Notes under the pieces: model-generated
What the model saw: the letters and a program-made list of their open reading frames with translations, nothing else
Told to the model about the DNA's origin: nothing
The model's database searches: none
Shown here: positions 13,999 to 21,114 of the stretch, piece by piece
How positions within the stretch are numbered: the stretch's first letter is position 1
How the letters are laid out: the number at the start of each line of letters is the position of its first letter
Source: Verrucomicrobiota bacterium
GTDB lineage: Bacteria > Verrucomicrobiota > Verrucomicrobiia > Verrucomicrobiales > Akkermansiaceae
DNA: 34,665 nt
Assembly (NCBI GenBank): GCA_026397725.1
Contig: JAPLUI010000306.1
Coordinates: 1 to 34,665 of the forward strand
Direction of reading: 5' to 3'
Translations under genes and position numbers: made by a program

Positions 13999-16545
13999 TT
14001 ATTTGCTCACCTTGAGGCGGCCGAATAGTGCTGGGCTGCCGTTTTTCGGCACGGTGACGATCACTTCGTCGATGCCGGCGGCCGGCGTGTTCGGTGTGAT
14101 GGAGACCATGCCGACATGGGTTAGGGCCACCTCGGTCCACCCGCTCAGGTCGCTGCCGTATTGGAACGTCTGGCTGGTATCGGCGGTGGACGCGTGGCGG
14201 CGGTGGAAGGTGAAGACAAAGTTAGTCCCGGACGCACTTGCCGTTGGCAGGATGCCCGTGGAGGAAAGCGATGGATCGCCGTTTTGCAGGACATATTCCA
14301 GGAGATTGGAGATGCCATCGTGATCGGGGTCGCCAGCGGGTGTTTGGTCGGTGAGCAGCGGCCAGGTGGCGTTGATCCAGGAGGCGAACGGATCGGTTTC
14401 CAAAGCGAGTTGGCCGGTGGCTTCGTTGAAGGTCCAGGTCTTGCCATCCTTCACCAGTTGCCAGATGTCGGCATTGTTGCTGAAGGCACCGAGCGAGCTG
14501 GTGACGGTGCCGCCGAAACTTGCGGCGACGTTGGCGACATCCACCAGGGTCCAGGTGTTGCCGATGGTGAGATCGGCGCCGGCAAGGTCGAGATAGAGCG
14601 TGCCATTGAGGGTGACTGCGGGACTGCCGGTGCCGGTGATGCGGTTGCTCACATGATTGGCCGTCGGATGGAAATTGAGGCTGCCGCCGGCTGCGAGGAT
14701 CAGACTGCCGGCATAAACGGTGGTGTTGCCGGTGTAGGTGTTAGAGCCGGCGAGAACCAGCGTGCCCGCGCCGGTCTTGGTGATGCCGGCACCACTGACG
14801 GCCTGCGAGATCCCGCCACTGATGAGCAAGTCGGTCGCGGCATCGCCATTCGCGACATTGAGGGTCATGCTAACTCCCGGGGCGTAATCATTGCGGATCA
14901 TCACGTTGGAGGAGATGGTGGCGGTATTCGTGCCGGCAAGCGTGCTCAGGACGGTGTTCCGCCAATGGATCTGCCCGCCCGACAAGGTGCCGCCGGTCAT
15001 GTTCACCGTGGCGTCCGTGATGAACGCGGTGTTCAAGGTGTTGGTCACCGTGCCGCCGACGAGGTTGAGGGTGTCAATCTTCGCTCCGGCATTTTGGCCG
15101 AGGCCCGCCCAATCGGCCCCGGCGATGCCCAGGGTGCCGCCGCTGTTGACGGTCACCGTCCCGCGCACCGCGACATCGCTGGAGGCAGAGTTGAGGATCA
15201 GCATGCCATTGTTCACGATGGTGCCGCCGGCGTAGGAATTCACGGCGGCGAGCGTCCAAGTGCCGGTGCCGTTCTTGATGACGGAACCACTGCCGCCCTT
15301 GAGAACTTTGCTAAGATAACCATTGCCCGAGCCGGCAAGAGTCAGGGTGCCGCCCAGATCGGCCAAGGCGTAAACACCGGGATCCACGCTATATTGGGTG
15401 ATGGCGAAGACATGGCCCGATCCGGCTGCGCTTTCGAGGGTGCCGCCATTGGACCCGATGGTGAAGGCTCTGCCATTGCCGCCATCGGTGAAGACGGGAG
15501 TCATGACCTCGGAACCCGTGTAGCGGAGCGTGCCGCCATTGAGTATGAGGTTGCCAGCCTCGTAGCTTGCGGTCCCGAGGCTGCCGGCACCGTTCCATTT
15601 GTCGATTTCAAGCGTGCCGCCCGCGACATTCACCAAGCGTCCGCTCCAGGCTGCGCCGGCATTGAGCTGGCCCGATCCGGTGATGGCCAAACTGCCGCCA
15701 GTGATGGTGGTGGTCCCGGTGTAGTCAACTCCCGAGGTAAGGCTAACCGAACCGCTGTTGATGGTGGCGGTGGCCGTTCCGGTCGTTGGTCCGGCGACCA
15801 GGCCCGGGTTCCAGTGGAGATCGCTCCAATTGCCGGCGACGGTGCCATCCCAGGTGAAATCGCCGGTGGTGCCCGAGGCCGTGACGTTGCCGTTGAAGGT
15901 GAGGTTGGCATTCAAGCCGCCGGAGGAGATGTCTGCCACGGTGCTGAAGGTCAGGTGCACCGTGACCACCCCGCCGCTGGCGGTGACCGTGCCCGCCATC
16001 TCGCCGATCATGCCGGTCACGTTCACGTTCAAGTCGCCGCTGCCGCTCTGAAGCCCAGACTCGGTGTAGTGGACCGCGCCGGTGGTTTTATAGGGCACGT
16101 TGGTCACCGTGAAGGCGCCACTGGTGACCGGATAGTATGGATTCGGTGACCCGGGGTTGTTATGGTAGAAAAGAAGGTTGCTGGCCGTGGCATGGACCCG
16201 TTCCACAACACCAATGATCGGTTTCGACCAGGCCAAATTGAAGTCGAGGGGATTGTTGTTCTGAGGTTGCAGGGTGAAGTCCCGCAGCGCGATCTGCGTC
16301 GGGGCGCCGTTGTCGTCCAACTGGACCAGCACCGTGCCCTGGAGGTTCGGGGTCTCGGTGTCGCTGGCCGTGCCGAGCCCGGACCCCGGATCGACGCTGA
16401 GTTTGACGCCCATGGTGGAGGAGGAAGCCACCGGCAGCGTGAGAACCTGGGTGGCACCCAGCGACCCTGCGGCGAGGGACCAGCACCCTGCGGCCAAAGC
16501 GGCAAGACCAAGTCGGTATATACTATTGCGGATTCGTGTTTCCAT
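13999..16545 (-). CDS. Secreted PATR-repeat protein with DPDHDG C-terminal module
   Basis: An 848-residue protein; signal peptide in the first 32 residues (LGLAALAAGCWSLAAGSLGA). Residues about 33-240 are a beta-rich domain unlike any other in the window (VLTLPVASSSTMGVKLSVDP, GTVTASGGVVTVHLTFS) that I do not recognise beyond being adhesin-like. Residues about 240-720 are PATR repeats: TATINSGSVSLTSG, GGTLRYTGSEVMTPVF, GSGSVIKNGTGTWTLAAVNS, ITKTGAGTLVLAGSNTYTGN. The last 130 residues are the module with DPDHDGISNLLEYVLQNGDP and a terminal GRLKVSK. The stretch TGADLT-like NTWTLVDVANVAASFGG to the end is closely shared with 17425-21009. No beta-barrel or membrane anchor is visible. Likely cell-surface or released; partner unknown. 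Confidence 0.85.
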   Translation of the reverse strand: METRIRNSIYRLGLAALAAGCWSLAAGSLGATQVLTLPVASSSTMGVKLSVDPGSGLGTASDTETPNLQGTVLVQLDDNGAPTQIALRDFTLQPQNNNPLDFNLAWSKPIIGVVERVHATASNLLFYHNNPGSPNPYYPVTSGAFTVTNVPYKTTGAVHYTESGLQSGSGDLNVNVTGMIGEMAGTVTASGGVVTVHLTFSTVADISSGGLNANLTFNGNVTASGTTGDFTWDGTVAGNWSDLHWNPGLVAGPTTGTATATINSGSVSLTSGVDYTGTTTITGGSLAITGSGQLNAGAAWSGRLVNVAGGTLEIDKWNGAGSLGTASYEAGNLILNGGTLRYTGSEVMTPVFTDGGNGRAFTIGSNGGTLESAAGSGHVFAITQYSVDPGVYALADLGGTLTLAGSGNGYLSKVLKGGSGSVIKNGTGTWTLAAVNSYAGGTIVNNGMLILNSASSDVAVRGTVTVNSGGTLGIAGADWAGLGQNAGAKIDTLNLVGGTVTNTLNTAFITDATVNMTGGTLSGGQIHWRNTVLSTLAGTNTATISSNVMIRNDYAPGVSMTLNVANGDAATDLLISGGISQAVSGAGITKTGAGTLVLAGSNTYTGNTTVYAGSLILAAGGSLNFHPTANHVSNRITGTGSPAVTLNGTLYLDLAGADLTIGNTWTLVDVANVAASFGGTVTSSLGAFSNNADIWQLVKDGKTWTFNEATGQLALETDPFASWINATWPLLTDQTPAGDPDHDGISNLLEYVLQNGDPSLSSTGILPTASASGTNFVFTFHRRHASTADTSQTFQYGSDLSGWTEVALTHVGMVSITPNTPAAGIDEVIVTVPKNGSPALFGRLKVSK

Positions 16546-16658
16546 CGAGCGGTAGGCTTGGTCAACTTGTCAAAAAGCCGGGCGGAGCGCGGAAACCCAA
16601 TCCCGCGCCCCGCCCTGAAATGGCCCCTGCCGAGGCTCTGTGTCGGTGATAGAAGATT

Positions 16659-16761
16659 GTGTCTTGTGTCTTGTGTCTTGTGTCTTGTGCCTGGTGCCTG
16701 GTGCCTGGTGTCTTGTGCCTGGTGCCTGGTGCCTGGTGCCTGGTGCCTGGTGCCTGGTGCC
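16659..16761. repeat. Heptanucleotide minisatellite (14.7 units)
   Basis: Fourteen perfect 7-base units plus a partial one. Units are GTGTCTT (units 1-4 and 8) or GTGCCTG (units 5-7 and 9-14), differing at the fourth and seventh bases; a partial GTGCC ends at 16761. On the minus strand it begins right after the stop codon of the PEP-CTERM gene at 16762-17385 and fills half of the 216-base gap to the next start (16545). The two variants in blocks suggest slippage or gene-conversion-like expansion. Confidence 0.95.
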
Positions 16762-17385
16762 CTAACGCCGGCGACGCAGCAGCGCGAGCACGCCGAGACC
16801 ACCGAGGACTGTGGCGGAGGGTTCGGGGATGACGCTGAGGCTGGCATCGTCCATGTAAACGTAATTGGGTTGGTTATTGGTGGGACCGCCGTCGGTGCCA
16901 AAGGAGATGCCGACCGTCTTCCCGATGTCGGCAGCCGTCGTCACGTAGCTGGCCGTCAACTCCGTCCAATCCTGCCCGCCCGAATAATTCGGCTGGGCAA
17001 ACGCCACGCCGACGTTGTCGAGCGTCAACGTGAGGTTGAACCAAGCCGTCTCGGTTCCCAGATTGCCGTCGGTCTTCGCCCATACGAAAGCAGAGATCGT
17101 TTCACCGACGGAAGCGACCGTGTAGGTGCTTTGCTGGGACAGGGAGTTCCAGCCATAGCCCCAACAGTTCCAGAGACCGTAGCTGCCGGTATGGGCGACC
17201 GGGGCCTTGCCTGTCTGACCGGATTCCGACCAGTCGTCGAAGTTGTTGGGAATGTTCCAAGCAGATCCTCCGGCTTCGAGGGATCCGTTGTTCAGTGCGA
17301 TGGTCGCCGCCTGGGCGCCGGTGATGCCCAGCGCGATCACCGCGAGGGTCCTGATTGCGTGTCTGGTTGTTGTCTTCATTTTCAT
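16762..17385 (-). CDS. Small jelly-roll-like PEP-CTERM protein
   Basis: A 207-residue protein beginning MKMKTTTRHAIRTLAVIALG, a signal peptide nearly identical to those of the two large PATR proteins upstream. Residues about 27-180 are one copy of the module found in three other genes here (LNNGSLEAGGSAW, YGLWNCWGYGWNSLSQQSTY, WFNLTLTLDNVGVAFAQPNY, TAADIGKTVGISFGTDGG, NYVYMDDASLSV). Residues about 185-207, VIPEPSATVLGGLGVLALLRRRR, are a PEP-CTERM signal. So this is the stand-alone version of the module, sorted by exosortase, whereas its relatives carry PATR repeats instead. It likely binds a sugar or polymer at the surface; not tested. Stop codon abuts the heptamer repeat. Confidence 0.87.
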   Translation of the reverse strand: MKMKTTTRHAIRTLAVIALGITGAQAATIALNNGSLEAGGSAWNIPNNFDDWSESGQTGKAPVAHTGSYGLWNCWGYGWNSLSQQSTYTVASVGETISAFVWAKTDGNLGTETAWFNLTLTLDNVGVAFAQPNYSGGQDWTELTASYVTTAADIGKTVGISFGTDGGPTNNQPNYVYMDDASLSVIPEPSATVLGGLGVLALLRRRR

Positions 17386-17424
17386 TGGTATCGATGGTTA
17401 TGGTGTGGTTTGATGAGGTCGGAA

Positions 17425-20400
17425 TTATTTGGTCACCTTGAGGCGGCCGAAGAGGCTGAGGTTGCCGCTTTTCGGCACGGTGATGATCACTGCGTCGATG
17501 CCGGCGTCCGGCGTGTCCGGAGTGATGGAGACCATGCCACCATCAGTTAGGGTCACCTCGGTCCACCCGTTCAGGTCGCTGCCGTATTGAAAGACCTGGG
17601 TGGTATCGGCGGTGGACGCGTTGCGGCGGTGGAAGGTGAAGACCAGGTCGTCTCCGGCGGCACTTGCCGTTGGCAGGATGGCCGTGGAGGCAAGCGAGGG
17701 ATCGCCGTTTTGCAGGACATATTCCATGAGATTGGCAATGCCATCGCGATCAGGGTCGCCAGCGGGGGTTTTGTCGGTGAGCAGCGGCCAGGTGGCATTG
17801 ATCCAGGAGTCGAACGGATCGCTCTCCAAAGTGAGTTGGCCGGTGGCTTCGCTGAAGGTCCAGGTCTTGCCACCCGCCGCCAGCTTCCATACGCCGGCAT
17901 TGTTGTTGAAGGCACCGAGCGAGCTGGTGACGGAGCCGCCGTAGCTTGCGGCGACGTTGGCGACATCCACCAGGGTCCAGGTGTTGCCGTTGGTGAGGTC
18001 GGCACCGGTAAGGTCGAGATAGAGCGTGCCGTTGAGGGTGACAACGGGACTGCCGGTGCCGGTGATTGGGTTGCTCACCTGATTGGCAGTCGGATAGAAG
18101 CTGAGGCTGCCGCCTGGGGCGAGGATCAGGCTGCCGGCGTTGACCGTGGTGTTGCCATGATAGCTGTTGGCACTGGTGAGCGTCCAGGTGCCGGTTCCAT
18201 CCTTGATCACGCCGCCGGTGCCGGGGAGTTTGTAGTTCAGGTCCCCGTCGCCCGCACCCGTTAGAGTGAGATTGCCGCCGTTGCTGGCCAGGGTGTCGCC
18301 GTAGTCATAACGGTAACCGATCGAGAACTCCTGGCCGGCGGTGGCGGAATCCAGCGTCGCACCCAACGAACCGACGGTGAAGAGGCGGCCGCCACCGGTA
18401 GCGGTTTTCTCATTGGAGGGGCCCGTGTGGCGGAGCGTGCCGCCGCTAATGACATTGTCGGATGCCGCCACGCCCTGATAGTTCAGGGTGCCGCCCCAGC
18501 CCCAACCGCCTTGGAAACTCAGGGCCGCACCGGAGTGGATTGCTAGAATGCCGGTGGACCCGTTCATGTAGAGCCGACCGGTGGGTCCTAACTCCAGAGT
18601 GCCGTAACTCACTGTCGTAGCGCCGGTATAGGTGTTGGCTCCGGTCAAAATGACACTGCCGACCCCTTGTTGGATCAGGCTGCCGGTGCCCGAGATGATG
18701 CCCGCCACCGTCACGTCGTCGGAGCGGTCGAACAGGAGCGAGCCGTTGTTCACCACATCGCCCGTGCCCAGATTGCCGGAGGTGGCGGTATCTCCGACCG
18801 TCAACCTGCCGGCGTGGATGGTGGTGGTGCCGGAATAGGTGTTGACTCCGGCCAGGGTGAGATTGGCGGTGCCTTGCTTGGCCAGACCCGCGCCGCCGGC
18901 GATCTCCGAGAAGATGGTGACGGGCTGGTTGGCGGTGATCTTCGGTGAGGGGCCGTTCAAGGTGAGCATGCTTCCGGAGAGGTCATAGCCATATTCATTG
19001 AAGACCAGGCTGTTCGCCTCGATGGGCGCGGTGAGGATCACGCTACCCGCACCCGTGGCTCCGAACTCCGCCTCCGTAGAAATCCCGTTGGTCCAGGTGG
19101 CGGGCGCTCCGTTCTGCGTCCAGTTGGCTTCTGCTAGATTCCAGTCACGACTATCGGCAGCCGTCCAGAGCAGCTTGTCTGGCACGACCACGCTGCCGGC
19201 ACCTGCCGCATCGAAATATGCGGGGTGTGAAGTTGCGTCATAGGTTCCCGAACCCATCTGGGTGTCGCCAAGGACGAGGGACTTGACGGTGGCCGAACCG
19301 ACAAAGGCGAGGCGCATCATGGCCCCGCCGCTGGCGATGGTCAGAGTGGAGCCGGCGGCCAGCGCGGGATGATCGAGTTGCAGGATCCCCTGCTCGACGG
19401 TGGTATCGCCGGTATAGGTGTTACTGGCAGCGAGTGTCCAGGTGCCGGTGCCGGATTTTGTCAGGCCGCCGGTGCCGCTGAGGATTTTGCTGATATAGCC
19501 ATCGCCGGCACCGGTGAGGATGAGGGTGCTGTTGAAAGCGGGCAGAGCGTAAACACCGGGATCTCCGCTATACTGCGTGATGGCAAAAACCTTGCCGGTT
19601 GGTGCCGCGCTTTCCACAGTGCCGCCACCGGCACCGAGACTGAAGGCCTTGCCGCCAGCGATGAACGAGGGGGTCGTGACTTCCGAACCGGTGTAGCGCA
19701 GCGTGCCGCCGTTGAGGACGAGATTGCCGGCGTTGTAATTCACGATCCCGAAGCTGCCCGGCCATCTGTCGAATTCAAGCGTGGCACCTGAGTTCACGGC
19801 AACGAGTCGCGCATCCCAATTCAAGCCGTCATAAAGTCCGCCCGTACCGGTGACTGACAAGGTGCCGCCGGTGACCGCAGTGCCGCCGGTGTAGCTGTTA
19901 GGTGCGCTCAGGGTGGTGGTGCCGCTGCCATGTTGGGTCAGGCTGCCGGCGCCCGAGATCACATTCGCCACCGTCATGTTGTCGGAGCGCTCGAACACGA
20001 GCGAGCCGTTGTTCACCACGTCGCCCGTGCCCAGATTGCCGGAGGTGAGGGAATTGCCAACGATCAGGGCGCCGGTGCCGATGGTGGTGGTGCCGGAATA
20101 GGTGTTGACTCCGGCCAGGGTGAGACTGGCCGCGCCGTGCTTGGCCAGTCCCGCGCTGCCGGCGATCTCCGAGGAAACAAGGACGGGCCGGTTGGCGGTG
20201 ATCTGCGGTGCGAGGCCACTCAAAGTGAGCATGCTTCCGGCAAGGTCATAACCATCTTCATTGAAGACCAGGCTGTTCGCCTCGATGGGCTCGGTGAGGA
20301 TCACGCTGCCCGCGCCAGTGGCGCCAAACTCCGCAGCCGTGGAGCCCCCGTTGGTCCAGGTGGCGGGCGTGGCATCCTGCGTCCAGTTGGGAGTTGATAG

Positions 20401-21009
20401 ATTCCAGTCCTGGCTCTCAGCAGCCGTCCAGACCAGGGCGACGGTGCCTGCCGGTGGGACCGTGCTGAGGCTGGGGTCGTCCATGTAAACGTAGCCGGGG
20501 TTGCCTGCACCGGGACCGCCGTCCGTGCCAAAGGAGATGCCGACCGTCTTTCCGATGTCGGCAGCGCTCGTCACGTGGCTGGCCGTCAACTCCGTCCAAT
20601 TCTGGCCACCCTGATAATTCGGCTGAACAACCGTCACGCCGACGTTATTGAGTTTCAAGGTGAGGTTGAACCATGCCGTCCCGCTGCCCAGATTGGAGTC
20701 GGTCCTCACCCACACGGAGGCCGTGATTGTCTCACCGGCGGAAGCGACCGTGTAGCTGCTTTGCTGCGAAAGGGAGTTCCAGCCATAGCCCCAACAGTTC
20801 CAGAGGCCGTAGCTGCCGGTATGGGCGACCGGGGCCTTGCCAGTCTGACCGGACTCCGCCCAGCCGTCGAAGTCATTGGGCATTGCCCAGTCCGAACCGC
20901 CGGATTCGAGGGAGGGGTTGGTCAGCGGAATGGGGGTCGCCTTGGCGGCGGTGAGGCCCAGCGCGATCACCGCGAGAGCCATGATTGCATGTCTGGTTGT
21001 TGTTTTCAT
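17425..21009 (-). CDS. Large secreted jelly-roll/PATR-repeat protein with DPDHDG C-terminal module
   Basis: An 1194-residue exported protein; signal peptide MKTTTRHAIMALAVIALGLT. Residues about 25-185 are the jelly-roll-like module (SLESGGSDW, YGLWNCWGYGWNSLSQQSSY, VYMDDPSLSTV). Residues about 190-1060 are PATR repeats with an internal duplication of about 200 residues: the segment around WTAAESQDWNLSTPNWTQ recurs as WTAADSRDWNLAEANWTQ, each followed by NSLVFNE.GYDL, LTLAGVNTYSGTTTI and LGTGDVVNNGSL. Another part (GGWGWGGTLNYQGV to SANSYHGNTTV) parallels 8793-11468. The last 130 residues hold GDPDRDGIANLMEYVLQNGDP. The protein therefore combines blocks seen separately in its neighbours. No beta-barrel, so export beyond the outer membrane must use another route. 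Confidence 0.88.
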   Translation of the reverse strand: MKTTTRHAIMALAVIALGLTAAKATPIPLTNPSLESGGSDWAMPNDFDGWAESGQTGKAPVAHTGSYGLWNCWGYGWNSLSQQSSYTVASAGETITASVWVRTDSNLGSGTAWFNLTLKLNNVGVTVVQPNYQGGQNWTELTASHVTSAADIGKTVGISFGTDGGPGAGNPGYVYMDDPSLSTVPPAGTVALVWTAAESQDWNLSTPNWTQDATPATWTNGGSTAAEFGATGAGSVILTEPIEANSLVFNEDGYDLAGSMLTLSGLAPQITANRPVLVSSEIAGSAGLAKHGAASLTLAGVNTYSGTTTIGTGALIVGNSLTSGNLGTGDVVNNGSLVFERSDNMTVANVISGAGSLTQHGSGTTTLSAPNSYTGGTAVTGGTLSVTGTGGLYDGLNWDARLVAVNSGATLEFDRWPGSFGIVNYNAGNLVLNGGTLRYTGSEVTTPSFIAGGKAFSLGAGGGTVESAAPTGKVFAITQYSGDPGVYALPAFNSTLILTGAGDGYISKILSGTGGLTKSGTGTWTLAASNTYTGDTTVEQGILQLDHPALAAGSTLTIASGGAMMRLAFVGSATVKSLVLGDTQMGSGTYDATSHPAYFDAAGAGSVVVPDKLLWTAADSRDWNLAEANWTQNGAPATWTNGISTEAEFGATGAGSVILTAPIEANSLVFNEYGYDLSGSMLTLNGPSPKITANQPVTIFSEIAGGAGLAKQGTANLTLAGVNTYSGTTTIHAGRLTVGDTATSGNLGTGDVVNNGSLLFDRSDDVTVAGIISGTGSLIQQGVGSVILTGANTYTGATTVSYGTLELGPTGRLYMNGSTGILAIHSGAALSFQGGWGWGGTLNYQGVAASDNVISGGTLRHTGPSNEKTATGGGRLFTVGSLGATLDSATAGQEFSIGYRYDYGDTLASNGGNLTLTGAGDGDLNYKLPGTGGVIKDGTGTWTLTSANSYHGNTTVNAGSLILAPGGSLSFYPTANQVSNPITGTGSPVVTLNGTLYLDLTGADLTNGNTWTLVDVANVAASYGGSVTSSLGAFNNNAGVWKLAAGGKTWTFSEATGQLTLESDPFDSWINATWPLLTDKTPAGDPDRDGIANLMEYVLQNGDPSLASTAILPTASAAGDDLVFTFHRRNASTADTTQVFQYGSDLNGWTEVTLTDGGMVSITPDTPDAGIDAVIITVPKSGNLSLFGRLKVTK

Positions 21010-21041
21010 CGGGATCGGTTTGGATTGGGATTGGGATTGGG
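21010..21041 (-). repeat. Shared leader with ATTGGG hexamers (second copy 23314-23345)
   Basis: The 26 bases directly upstream of the start at 21009 are identical to those upstream of 23313 and contain ATTGGG repeated three times here (21024-21041) and twice plus a variant there (23328-23345). On the coding strand this is CCCAAT repeated just before CCGATCCCG-ATG. There is no Shine-Dalgarno in it. It marks the 5' edge of a duplicated leader plus signal-peptide cassette. Confidence 0.75.
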
Positions 21042-21114
21042 AGGAAGATGCTGCCTCACTGCAACACGCTTCGATAGGAGGGCTGAGGCCGGGTCCGGTA
21101 AAACTCTCTTTCCG

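Noticed and set aside
13964..14140. 59-codon upstream extension of the beta-helix gene 11504-13963
   Set aside because: It overlaps the end of the neighbouring gene, lacks similarity to the paralogue, and the signal peptide begins at ATG 13963.
14161..16149. 662-codon open frame on the plus strand (and similar long frames such as 20575-22554)
   Set aside because: They lie antisense to the PATR genes; low stop density follows from GC-rich repetitive coding DNA. Their translations show no recognisable domain, while the minus frames give clear modules.
16659..16761. Possible CRISPR array
   Set aside because: The 7-base units are contiguous with no spacers, and no cas genes are present.
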